Origin: Alloprevotella sp.
GTDB lineage: Bacteria > Bacteroidota > Bacteroidia > Bacteroidales > Bacteroidaceae
Reading direction: 5' to 3'
Length of the DNA stretch: 38,790 nucleotides
Assembly (NCBI GenBank): GCA_017477205.1
Contig: JAFUXE010000054.1
Location: forward strand, 1-38,790
Shown in pieces: positions 26,001 through 32,317 of this stretch (the stretch's first letter is position 1; every line of letters begins with the position of its first letter). The translations under genes and the position numbers were made by a program. The notes beneath the pieces were generated by a model, which did no database searches, had not been told where the DNA came from, and saw nothing but the letters and a program-made list of their open reading frames with translations.

Positions 26001-26809
26001 CTGCCATCATCCGCGAGAAGGGTACGAACGGCGAGCGCGAGATGGCCTACGCCCTCCACCTTGCCGGTTTCCGCGTGAAGGACGTCATGATGACCGACCT
26101 CGTCAGCGGCCGCGAGACCCTCGACGAGGTGCAGATGATTGTCTTCTGCGGAGGCTTCTCCAACTCCGACGTTCTCGGCTCCGCCAAGGGCTGGGCGGGC
26201 GCATTCCTCTACAATCCCAAGGCCAAGGCCGCCCTCGACCGCTTCTACGCCCGCCCGGACACCCTCAGCCTCGGCGTCTGCAACGGCTGCCAGCTGATGG
26301 TGGAACTCGGGCTCATTGACCATTCACCATTTACCATTGACCATTCGCAAAGTGGTACGCCCGATAATGTTCAATGTTCAATGTTCAATGTTCAACGGTC
26401 AAAGCCCCAAATGCTCCACAACGACAGCCGCAAGTTCGAGAGTGCCTTCCTCAGCGTCCGCGTGCCCCGGAACGAAAGTGTCATGTTCCGCGACCTCAGC
26501 GGTTCGGAACTCGGCATCTGGGTAGCGCACGGCGAGGGCAAGTTCAGCCTCCCCGGTGGCGAGGACAAGTACAACGTCGTCCTGAAGTACGCCTACGACG
26601 CCTATCCCGGCAACCCCAACGGTTCGGACTACGCCGTGGCCGGCATCTGCTCTGCCGACGGCCGGCATCTGGCCATGATGCCCCACCTCGAGCGCGCCTT
26701 CCTGCCCTGGCAGTGCGCGGACTATCCCGCTGACCGCCGCGACGATACCGCCACGCCCTGGCTCCACGCCTTCGTGAACGCCCGCCGCTGGTGCGAGGAG
26801 CACAGATAG
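23096..26809 (+). CDS. purL: phosphoribosylformylglycinamidine synthase, single-chain
   Basis: PurL converts FGAR and glutamine to FGAM in purine synthesis. The 1237-residue form joins the N-terminal domain, the synthase core and a C-terminal glutaminase. Seen are INSEHCRHKIFGG, ETHNVPTTVEPFNGASTGTG, VSIHDHGSAGH and PTGKDSLSMT in the synthase, and the glutaminase GVCNGCQ with nucleophile Cys1062. Two stretches look foreign to the family. Residues about 950-970 (linker before VAAIIREKGTNGEREM) are encoded partly by four CGTCACC-type heptamers. Residues about 1074-1105, just after the active-site helix, are encoded by two further heptamer arrays. The frame is intact and all other motifs are normal. 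Confidence 0.97.
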   Translation: MISFFRTPQQSIIATQADHVLTQDEVQKLCWLYGGAGLLEGDSVKGRFVGPRREMITPWSTNAVEITQNMNLSGISRIEEYFPCEGDDFDPMLQRLYDGLDQGIFTVSITPDPIRYISDLEAYNEQEGLALSPEEIAYLHRVEAQLGRQLTDSEVFGFAQINSEHCRHKIFGGTFIIDGKEMPSSLFNLIKKTTREHPHHILSAYKDNVAFSQGPVVEQFAPRRADTSDFFETRDVESVISIKAETHNVPTTVEPFNGASTGTGGEIRDRMGGGVGSWPIAGTAVYMTAPRDSKRPWLYQTPEQILIKASNGASDFGNKFGQPLIAGSVLTFDHEENGEQYGYDKVIMLAGGVGYGTKRDCLKGTPQKGNKVVVVGGDNYRIGLGGGSVSSVETGRYSSGIELNAVQRANPEMQKRAYNLIRALCESEENPVVSIHDHGSAGHVNCLSELVEECGGRIDMSKLPVGDPTLSAKEIIANESQERMGLLIDEKHIEDVRRIAERERAPLYVVGETTGDAHFSFEQADGERPFDLDVAQMFGHSPKTVMVDEHIVRQYKDVPSVATESQQTGQALLAALQKVLRLEAVACKDWLTNKVDRSVTGKIARQQCVGALQLPLADCGVVALDYKGDSGIATALGHAPQAGLANPAAGSVLSVSEALTNIVFAPLAEGLDSVSLSANWMWPCRAQKGEDARLYDAVQALSDFCCSLGINVPTGKDSLSMTQKYPDGSKVIAPGTVIVSAGGEVKDVRKVVTPHVKTGIASSLYHIDFSRDALRLGGSAYAQSRGFVGSDVPTVKDADYFRRAFNAVQALVRRGLVLAGHDVSAGGLVTCLLEMCFANVEGGLSVSLEAPSLVTFLFAENPAVVLQVADADKAAFLAVLAEAGVEATEIARPIAARELQIEGQGVLPINELRDVWYSTSHELDTKQSMNGCADLRFANYKQQPLRWKLPAPESSPVARHLSPAESPVAAIIREKGTNGEREMAYALHLAGFRVKDVMMTDLVSGRETLDEVQMIVFCGGFSNSDVLGSAKGWAGAFLYNPKAKAALDRFYARPDTLSLGVCNGCQLMVELGLIDHSPFTIDHSQSGTPDNVQCSMFNVQRSKPQMLHNDSRKFESAFLSVRVPRNESVMFRDLSGSELGIWVAHGEGKFSLPGGEDKYNVVLKYAYDAYPGNPNGSDYAVAGICSADGRHLAMMPHLERAFLPWQCADYPADRRDDTATPWLHAFVNARRWCEEHR
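25956..25983 (+). repeat. purL: heptamer array inside purL (linker)
   Basis: Four 7-bp units, CGTCACC, CGTCGCC, CGTCACT, TGTCACC, are in the PurL frame and encode part of ESSPVARHLSP. The same heptamer occurs between genes at 27418-27445, 32276-32303 and 33273-33293. Confidence 0.8.
26315..26395 (+). repeat. purL: two heptamer arrays inside purL (glutaminase domain)
   Basis: ATTGACC, ATTCACC, ATTTACC, ATTGACC (26315-26342) are followed 25 bp later by four perfect TGTTCAA units (26368-26395). They encode residues about 1074-1100, a stretch where PurL homologues normally have only a short loop between GCQLMVELGL and MLHNDSRKFESAF. Confidence 0.85.
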
Positions 26810-26855
26810 ACGCATTGCAACGCCGTGAAATCCGGCCCCGCATAACCAGTAAATG

Positions 26856-27010
26856 AGCTGTGCGCATACCTCCATCCGAGGTGTGCGCACAGCTCGTGTT
26901 GAGGTAAGCGCAAAGCTCACTTCAAGGTAAGCGCACACCTTGAGTCGAGGTAAGCGCACACCTCGAACCAAGGTAAGCGCACACCTCAAATCGGGGTGTG
27001 CGCATGCCTT
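26856..27010. repeat. 23-bp-period palindrome array B (seven units)
   Basis: Seven 17-bp units start at 26856, 26879, 26902, 26925, 26948, 26971 and 26994, exactly 23 bp apart, with 6-bp spacers that all differ (CATCCG, GTGTTG, ACTTCA, GAGTCG, GAACCA, AAATCG). The consensus is AGGT(G/A)(T/A)GCGCA(C/A)A(C/G)CTC. It starts 46 bp after the purL stop and ends 39 bp before the ferredoxin promoter. The third unit is identical to the middle units of array A. The rest of the gene-free stretch 26810-27134 holds only the promoter. Confidence 0.92.
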
Positions 27011-27048
27011 TTTACATGGTTGCAAAGCACAAAAAAGTCAGCAAAAGC

Positions 27049-27079
27049 GTTGCATACATAAATAAATTCACTACCTTTG
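27049..27079 (+). promoter_or_regulatory. promoter of the ferredoxin gene
   Basis: GTTG at 27049-27052, a 19-bp gap, then TACCTTTG at 27072-27079. The ATG lies 55 bp downstream. Confidence 0.75.
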
Positions 27080-27134
27080 CCCCGCATATACTGAAAAAGC
27101 GAACATAACATAACAATTTAAAAACTCAACATCA

Positions 27135-27302
27135 ATGGCTTACGTAATTAGTGACGACTGCGTGGCTTGCGGTACCTGCCAGCCCGAATGCCCCACGGAA
27201 TCCATCTCCGAAGGCGACATCTACAGCATCAATCCCGACACCTGCATCGACTGCGGCACATGCGCAGACGTATGCCCCTCCGGTGCTATCTCCCAGGGAT
27301 AA
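27135..27302 (+). CDS. 2[4Fe-4S] ferredoxin, 55 aa
   Basis: A small clostridial-type ferredoxin starting MAYVISDDCVACGTC. It has two complete cluster motifs: CVACGTCQPECP and CIDCGTCADVCP. It carries low-potential electrons in the cytoplasm, for example to or from pyruvate:ferredoxin oxidoreductase. It has its own promoter and a strong terminator, so it is monocistronic and probably highly expressed. Confidence 0.96.
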   Translation: MAYVISDDCVACGTCQPECPTESISEGDIYSINPDTCIDCGTCADVCPSGAISQG

Positions 27303-27322
27303 AACCTTAAAAACAGCAAAAG

Positions 27323-27356
27323 AATGCGGCCTACACAATAAAAGGCCGCATTTTTT
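27323..27356 (+). terminator. intrinsic terminator of the ferredoxin gene
   Basis: A nine-base-pair stem AATGCGGCC / GGCCGCATT with a 12-base loop runs into TTTTTT. Confidence 0.93.
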
Positions 27357-27376
27357 GTTTTATATATAGAGTACAA

Positions 27377-27448
27377 GCAGACAAGTAAACGAGTAAACGA
27401 GTAAACAAGCCGCAGCTCGTCACTCGTCACTTGTCACTCGTCAACTGA
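27377..27448 (+). repeat. composite octamer/heptamer leader element, copy 1 (before porT)
   Basis: The layout is octamers GTAAACGA, GTAAACGA, GTAAACAA; the core GCCGCAGCT; heptamers CGTCACT, CGTCACT, TGTCACT, CGTCAAC; then TGA. It ends four bases before the porT ATG. The same ordered composite precedes menA. Confidence 0.88.
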
Positions 27449-27452
27449 AGAA

Positions 27453-28163
27453 ATGAAACTTGTAAGATACGTCCTTGTCATATTGCTTATGGCTGGGTGG
27501 GGGAATGCCTCCGCCCAGCAGCGGCGTATTCAGAACAAGCCCTTCATCGACGAGCGCCAGTTCCACTATGGCTTCTTCCTCGGTCTCCACGACCAGGGAC
27601 TGAAGCTTGAGAACAACGGCTTCATACATCCCGAAACGGGAGAACAATGGCTTGCGGAGAACGACTCCCAGAACTTCGGCTTCAGTGTGGGAATCCTCGG
27701 GGAATGGAAACTCACGAACAACCTCGGCCTGCGCGTGACACCGTCCATGCACTTCGGCTCGAAGCACCTGAAGTTCCGCAATCTGGCTGACGGCCGCACG
27801 CAGTCGCAGGACCTGAAATCGTGCTACATAGGAGTGCCCGTAGCCCTGAAGGTGGCCGCTCCGCGCTTCAACAACTACCGCCCCTACGTCGTATGCGGCG
27901 TGCAGCCCGCCTTCGACCTCACCTCCTCGAAGCACAACCTCCTGCGCACGCGGCCCTTCGATACGATGATAGAGGTGGGTCTCGGCTGCGACTTCTACCT
28001 GCCGTTCTTCAAGCTCATCCCCGAGCTGAAGTTCAGCTTCGGCCTTGCTGACGTGCTGGACACGCATCGTAACGACCTCACGGACGCCTCGCAGATGGTG
28101 TTTACGCAGAGTGTAAGCGCCGCTCACAACAACATGGTGTCGCTCACTTTCTATTTTGAGTAA
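27453..28163 (+). CDS. porT: PorT-family outer-membrane beta-barrel protein
   Basis: The 236 residues start with a Sec signal (ending GNASAQ). They continue as an eight-strand-type barrel with alternating strands, and the C-terminal strand ends in Phe-Glu (MVSLTFYFE). The start of the mature part (NKPFIDERQFHYGFFLGLH) and the GFSVGILGEW...LRVTPSMHFG region resemble PorT of the type 9 secretion system. That fits the presence of four T9SS-like C-terminal tails in the window. I am confident of the barrel and moderately confident of PorT. The gene follows the composite leader element and ends where a 32-bp GC-rich element begins. Confidence 0.75.
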   Translation: MKLVRYVLVILLMAGWGNASAQQRRIQNKPFIDERQFHYGFFLGLHDQGLKLENNGFIHPETGEQWLAENDSQNFGFSVGILGEWKLTNNLGLRVTPSMHFGSKHLKFRNLADGRTQSQDLKSCYIGVPVALKVAAPRFNNYRPYVVCGVQPAFDLTSSKHNLLRTRPFDTMIEVGLGCDFYLPFFKLIPELKFSFGLADVLDTHRNDLTDASQMVFTQSVSAAHNNMVSLTFYFE

Positions 28164-28165
28164 GG

Positions 28166-28197
28166 GCCCCCTCCCACCTCCCACCTCCGGGGGAGGC
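28166..28197. repeat. 32-bp GC-rich element, copy 1
   Basis: It starts two bases after the porT stop. Its reverse complement matches 30360-30391 inside the polyferredoxin gene at 31 of 32 positions. It is built from CCTCCCA-type units and a CCTCC-GGGGGAGG fold-back. Confidence 0.85.
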
Positions 28198-28220
28198 TTT
28201 CAGATACCCCAGATAATACA

Positions 28221-28248
28221 GCTGAAACCTCCCGCGGGAGGTTTCAGC
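28221..28248. terminator. perfect 28-bp palindrome, likely bidirectional terminator
   Basis: The sequence from GCTGAAACCTCCCG reads as its own reverse complement over 28 bases and is followed by TTTAAT. It lies between the convergent porT and aldo/keto reductase genes. Confidence 0.75.
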
Positions 28249-28255
28249 TTTAATG

Positions 28256-29659
28256 TTAGTGGGAATTCTGCTTTACTTTCTCGACGAACAGGTCTATCTT
28301 GTGCAGTTCCGTCGGGATGTCGATGTTCTGGGGACAGTGGGGCTTGCACTGCCCGCAGCCGATGCAGTGGGCGGCCTGGCGCAGGCGCGGCACGCTACGG
28401 TCCTGCCCGACGAGGTATTCGCGGCGCAGGCGGCGATACTCGGGACTCTGTGCGTCCAGGGGCAGGCGTCCCTGGTTCTTCACTTTATTATAATGTACGA
28501 ACACGCCCGGGATATCCACGCCGTAGGGACAGGGCATGCAGTATTTGCAGTCGTTGCAGGGGATGAGCTCCACATCTACAATCTGCCGTGCAACGTCGTA
28601 GAGGAAAGTCTCCTCCTCCTTCGTGACGGGGCGCAGGGGGCAGTAGCTGAGGAGGTTGTCCTTCAAGTGCTCCATGAAGGTCATGCCGCTCAGGACGGTC
28701 AGCACGCCCTCGGGCGTACCGGCGTAGCGGAAGGCCCACGAGGCCACGCTGGCTTCGGGGTCGCGGCGCTTCATCTCCTCCACGAGGTACTGCGGCACGT
28801 TCGCGAGGCGTCCGCCCAGCAGGGGTTCCATGATGACGCTGGGGATGCCGCGCTTCTGCAGTTCGCCGTAGAGGTAGCGCGCGTCCGTGTTGCGCTCGTT
28901 GATTTCGTTGGCGTAGTCCCAGTCCAGGTAGTTCAGTTCTATCTGCACGAAGTCCCAATGCACCTCGTCGTGGCGGGAGAGCAGGTAGTCAAAGACGGCG
29001 ATGTCGCCGTGGTAGGAGAAGCCGAGGTTGCGGATGCGGCCCCGGCGGCGCTGCTCGATGCACCAGTCCAGCATGCCGTTGTCCTCGTAGCGTCCCTTGT
29101 AAGCCTCCATGCCTCCCATGCCGCAGCCGTGGAGCAGGTAGTAGTCTATGTAGTCCGTGCGGAGGGCGCGGAGGGAGTTCTCGAACATTTCAATGCTGGC
29201 CTTGCGGTTCCACGTCTGCTCGTTGAAGTTGGAGAGCTTCGTGGCGATGAAGTAGCTGTTGCGGGGATGACGCGAGAGGGCGATGCCCGTGGCCGTTTCC
29301 GACTCGCCGCGGCAGTATGCGGGCGATGTGTCGAAGTAGTTCACGCCGTGTTCCAGGGCATAGTCCACGAGGCGGTTCACCTGCTCCTGGTCGATGGGAG
29401 CCTCGCTGCCGCGCGCCGAACCGCCGTCCGTTGTCGGCAGGCGCATCATGCCGTAGCCCAGCAGGGACACTTTCTCCTGCGTTTTGGGATTGAGGCGATA
29501 GGTCATCTTCCCCGTCGGCGGTTCCACTTGCTGCTTATACTCGTCGCTCCCCGCCTGGGCAGTGTCTTTTCCCTTGCAGCCGACGAGGGCGGCCGTCGTG
29601 GCGGCAGCACCCGCACCGAACATTTTCAGGAAGTCGCGGCGTTTCATATCTTTGCTCAT
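28256..29659 (-). CDS. Tat-exported aldo/keto reductase with C-terminal 4Fe-4S motifs
   Basis: The 467-residue protein begins with a twin-arginine signal (MKRRDFLKMFGAGAAAT) ending in a lipobox-like LVGC (Cys28). It is therefore probably folded in the cytoplasm and exported by Tat, perhaps as a lipoprotein. The aldo/keto reductase barrel has the full tetrad Asp110, Tyr115, Lys141 and His177. The C-terminal part carries two cluster motifs, CNDCKYCMPCPYG (from 368) and CIGCGQCKPHCP (from 432). Members of this AKR-plus-ferredoxin family are usually annotated only as oxidoreductases. It is the last gene of the tatA-tatC-polyferredoxin operon, 21 bp after its neighbour. The electron donor in the periplasm could be the neighbouring polyferredoxin; this is inference. 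Confidence 0.9.
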   Translation of the reverse strand: MSKDMKRRDFLKMFGAGAAATTAALVGCKGKDTAQAGSDEYKQQVEPPTGKMTYRLNPKTQEKVSLLGYGMMRLPTTDGGSARGSEAPIDQEQVNRLVDYALEHGVNYFDTSPAYCRGESETATGIALSRHPRNSYFIATKLSNFNEQTWNRKASIEMFENSLRALRTDYIDYYLLHGCGMGGMEAYKGRYEDNGMLDWCIEQRRRGRIRNLGFSYHGDIAVFDYLLSRHDEVHWDFVQIELNYLDWDYANEINERNTDARYLYGELQKRGIPSVIMEPLLGGRLANVPQYLVEEMKRRDPEASVASWAFRYAGTPEGVLTVLSGMTFMEHLKDNLLSYCPLRPVTKEEETFLYDVARQIVDVELIPCNDCKYCMPCPYGVDIPGVFVHYNKVKNQGRLPLDAQSPEYRRLRREYLVGQDRSVPRLRQAAHCIGCGQCKPHCPQNIDIPTELHKIDLFVEKVKQNSH

Positions 29660-29680
29660 AGTGTCAATTTCCTTGATGGT

Positions 29681-31219
29681 TTATATTTCGCGATGTACTT
29701 CGTGCCCTTCGACGTAGATGGCGGGGAAGGGACGTGCGGGACACAGGTTTTCGCATGCGCCGCAACCGATGCAGACGGCGGTGTTCACGGCGGGTACCTT
29801 CGGCGACTGCTCGTCCGACTCGTCGTAGGGAATCATGGTGATGGCGCCTGTCGGGCAGTGGCGCGCACAGTTGCCGCAGGCCACGCCGTCCGTCAGCGGG
29901 ATGCAGTTCTTCTTGACCCACACGGCGTGGCCAATCTGTATGGCGGCCTTCTGCGGCGGAATGATATCGCGGATGGCTCCCGTGGGGCAGACGTGGGAGC
30001 AACGACTGCACTCCGGGCGGCAGTAGCCGTGCTCGTAGCCCATCTCGGGCTGCATGAAACGCATGAGGTCGGTACTGGGACGCAGCACCTTGTTCGGGCA
30101 CTCCGAGATGCAGAGCTGGCACGACGTGCAGTGCTTCGCCAGGTTCTGCGCGGATAGCGAGCCCGGCGGCGTAATGGGCGTCTGGCGTCTGGGCACTTTC
30201 TTGTCCTCGATGACGGCCAGCCCGCCGTCCACCTTCTTCGCTTCCTGCGCAAGGGCAACCGTGGCGATGCCTGCGGAGGCCAGGAGGAAGGAGCGGCGGG
30301 AACTGGAAGCCTCCCCTGAGCGAAGCGCCTTGTCTCCCTCCTTTTGGGTGGAATTGGAAGCCTCCCCCGGAGGGGGGAGGTGGGAGGGGGCTATTTTATA
30401 TCTCAACGCCCCATGCTTGCAGGCGCTCAGGCAGTTGCCGCAGGCCACGCAGCGCGTATAGTCCACGGTGTGGCTCTTGTAGTCTATGCAGGAAGCCTTG
30501 CAGCTCTTCGTGCAAAGCGAGCAGTTGCGGCATTTGTCCGCATCGAAGCGCACCTTCAGCAGCGACAGCTTGGAGAGGTAGCCCAGCACCGTGCCGACGG
30601 GGCACACCGTGTTGCACCACGTGCGTCCGTTCCTCCACGCCAGCACGAAGATAATGACGAATGTAAGGAACGTGATGGTAAGCGGCAGCCATCCGTAGAA
30701 GATTATCTCCGCCTCCGAGAAGGCGTAGCTGTCCGCAGCTTCCGCCCCCATGGCAAGCAGGTTGTTGCCTGCCGCCCAGATGGGCTGGAAGAGGTGCGTC
30801 GCGATGCGGCCGAAGGTGCTGTAGGGAGCGATGAGGCCTGCCAGGCTCGTCAGTCCCAGCACCGTCAGTACGGCGAAGACCGCGAGGGCCGCCCATCGCA
30901 GCCACGTCAGGGCGCGGGAGTAGGTGTAGCGTCCCGTGCGGCGCAGCTTCTTTGGGCCGAAGCGGCGGCCGAGGCGGGCGATGAGGTCCTGCAACACACC
31001 CAGGGGGCAGATGACGGAGCAGTAGATGCGGCCGAAGAGGAGCGTCAGCACGACGAGGACGGCCACCGTCACGAAGCTTCCCGCCAACAGGGCGGGCAGG
31101 AACTGCACCTTCGGCATCCAGCCAAACTGGCGGTGGAGCACGCCCGAGACGTCAAGCAGCAGGAGCGTGATGCCCAGGAAAAAGAGTGCACCGAGGATTT
31201 GTCGGGTACGTTTAAGCAT
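29681..31219 (-). CDS. membrane polyferredoxin: NapH-like half fused to NapG-like half
   Basis: The 512-residue protein has an N-terminal half like NapH: several membrane helices (about 10-28, 40-63, 105-131, 178-195), two CxxxCP motifs (Cys67/71 and Cys202/206), and two cluster motifs (Cys230-240 and Cys257-267). It continues with a linker (277-306) and an internal twin-arginine-like segment SRRSFLLASAGIATVALA (Arg308-309). A NapG-like half with four further cluster motifs follows (from 364, 400, 448 and 483). It probably moves electrons across the inner membrane. The linker is encoded by a copy of a dispersed GC-rich repeat. It overlaps tatC by eight bases. Confidence 0.88.
   Translation of the reverse strand: MLKRTRQILGALFFLGITLLLLDVSGVLHRQFGWMPKVQFLPALLAGSFVTVAVLVVLTLLFGRIYCSVICPLGVLQDLIARLGRRFGPKKLRRTGRYTYSRALTWLRWAALAVFAVLTVLGLTSLAGLIAPYSTFGRIATHLFQPIWAAGNNLLAMGAEAADSYAFSEAEIIFYGWLPLTITFLTFVIIFVLAWRNGRTWCNTVCPVGTVLGYLSKLSLLKVRFDADKCRNCSLCTKSCKASCIDYKSHTVDYTRCVACGNCLSACKHGALRYKIAPSHLPPPGEASNSTQKEGDKALRSGEASSSRRSFLLASAGIATVALAQEAKKVDGGLAVIEDKKVPRRQTPITPPGSLSAQNLAKHCTSCQLCISECPNKVLRPSTDLMRFMQPEMGYEHGYCRPECSRCSHVCPTGAIRDIIPPQKAAIQIGHAVWVKKNCIPLTDGVACGNCARHCPTGAITMIPYDESDEQSPKVPAVNTAVCIGCGACENLCPARPFPAIYVEGHEVHREI
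30360..30391. repeat. 32-bp GC-rich element, copy 2, inside the polyferredoxin gene
   Basis: It is identical to the reverse complement of 28166-28197 except for one base. It encodes the Pro/Gly/Ser-rich linker (around SHLPPPGEAS) in frame. A second GGAGGCTTCCA-type segment lies nearby at 30304-30315, giving the GEAS repeats in the protein. Confidence 0.85.
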
Positions 31220-31943
31220 GTTGTCTTGTCGTTAATATACTGATTTCATAAAGTGCATAGATGGGCAGCGACACGGCGAAAAGCGTAAACGGGTCGCCCG
31301 TAGGCGTGATGACGGCTGCCACGATGAGGATAGCCACGAAGGCGTGGCGGCGGTATGCCCTCATACGGTCTGCCGTGAGCAGTCCCGCACGGCTCAGCAG
31401 CCAGCATACCACGGGAAGTTCGAACACGATGCCCATAGCAAGGCAGAGTCCCAGCAGCGTGTCCATATAGGACTGCAACGTAAGCATGTTCGCCACGTCA
31501 CCGCTCACCTGATAGGTACCCAGGAAGCGCACCGCCAAGGGGAATACGAGGAAGTAGCACATCAGCGTGCCCACCAGGAACATGACGTAGCCACTGCCCA
31601 CCAGGCGAAGCCCCAGCCGCCGCTCGCGGTCGTAGAGGCCCGGTGCCACGAAGCGGAAGAGCGCATACAGAATGTAGGGGGAGGCGCAGAGCAGACCCGC
31701 GTAGGCCGCCGCACGCATGTGCGTCATGAATTGTTCCGTCAGTCCTGTGTTGATGAGGTGGAGCGAGAAGTCCGCGTCGGCACTCAGCAGGCGGTAGGTC
31801 AGGAAGTCGCCGTGAGCAGGCGCCAGTATGGCGGAAAAGAGTGCATCCTTGCAGCAAAACGCCGCAACGGCAAACGCCGCACTCACCAGAAGTGCGCGCA
31901 GCAGTACGCCCCGCAGTTCGTCCAGATGGTCCCAGAAGGTCAT
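31212..31943 (-). CDS. tatC: Sec-independent protein translocase TatC
   Basis: TatC is the receptor for twin-arginine signals in the inner membrane. The 243 residues have the conserved start WDHLDELRGVLLRALLV and six predicted membrane helices, with a Pro-rich periplasmic loop region and a late PTGDPFTLF segment. Its ATG overlaps the tatA stop (TAATG), and its 3' end overlaps the polyferredoxin gene by eight bases. Translation of the three is probably coupled. Confidence 0.95.
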   Translation of the reverse strand: MTFWDHLDELRGVLLRALLVSAAFAVAAFCCKDALFSAILAPAHGDFLTYRLLSADADFSLHLINTGLTEQFMTHMRAAAYAGLLCASPYILYALFRFVAPGLYDRERRLGLRLVGSGYVMFLVGTLMCYFLVFPLAVRFLGTYQVSGDVANMLTLQSYMDTLLGLCLAMGIVFELPVVCWLLSRAGLLTADRMRAYRRHAFVAILIVAAVITPTGDPFTLFAVSLPIYALYEISILTTRQHA

Positions 31944-32131
31944 TACGCCTCTTCCGTTTTCTCTTTCTCTTCTTCCTCTTCCTCCTCCTTGTCCCCTTCC
32001 TTCATGCCGTCCTTGAAGCTCTTCACGCCGCGACCCAGTCCGCGCATGAGTTCAGGAATCTTTTTGCCACCGAAGAGAAGCAACACGATGAGGGCAATGA
32101 TGATGATTTCTTGTAGCCTGAGTCCAAACAT
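31943..32131 (-). CDS. tatA: twin-arginine translocase subunit TatA
   Basis: The 62-residue protein has one N-terminal membrane helix (about 7-20, [12 protein letters not shown]), the Phe-Gly hinge, and the amphipathic helix [17 protein letters not shown]. It ends in a strongly acidic tail (about 46-62). It forms the pore of the Tat system. No tatB is present, so this is probably a minimal TatAC system. It is the first gene of the operon; a TATCTTCG box on the minus strand at 32184-32191 is a candidate promoter. Confidence 0.93.
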   Translation of the reverse strand: MFGLRLQEIIIIALIVLLLFGGKKIPELMRGLGRGVKSFKDGMKEGDKEEEEEEEKEKTEEA

Positions 32132-32183
32132 AGCGGTATCTGATTTTACGTTTATTCCTTATTATTCTTTTCCTTTCCGTCGG

Positions 32184-32191
32184 CGAAGATA
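32184..32191 (-). promoter_or_regulatory. possible -7 box for the tat operon
   Basis: The minus strand reads TATCTTCG, 52 bp before the tatA ATG. No clear -33 element is seen. Confidence 0.35.
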
Positions 32192-32214
32192 ACGAAAAAA
32201 TCAAAAACTTGTAT

Positions 32215-32222
32215 TACTTTTG
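32215..32222 (+). promoter_or_regulatory. menA: -7 box for menA
   Basis: TACTTTTG lies 95 bp before the menA ATG. It places the composite repeat element (32235-32306) inside the transcribed leader. Confidence 0.5.
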
Positions 32223-32234
32223 CAGCACTTTTAA

Positions 32235-32306
32235 GTAAACAAGCTGACAAGTAAACGAGTAAACAAGCCGCAGCTCGTCACTTGTCACTCGTCACTCGTC
32301 AACTGA
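32235..32306 (+). repeat. composite octamer/heptamer leader element, copy 2 (before menA)
   Basis: It has the same order as at 27377-27448: octamers GTAAACAA, GCTGACAA, GTAAACGA, GTAAACAA; core GCCGCAGCT; heptamers CGTCACT, TGTCACT, CGTCACT, CGTCAAC; then TGA. It ends 11 bases before the menA ATG. Confidence 0.88.
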
Positions 32307-32317
32307 AAAAAACTTCT

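Noticed and set aside
26399..27025. 208-codon minus-strand ORF with repeated Cys-Ala-Leu/His motifs
   Set aside because: It is created by array B and the antisense of purL; 23-bp repeats remain open but show no real protein features.
28253..30157. 634-codon plus-strand ORF opposite the aldo/keto reductase and polyferredoxin
   Set aside because: It is antisense to two genes with complete catalytic and Fe-S motifs; a GC-driven shadow.
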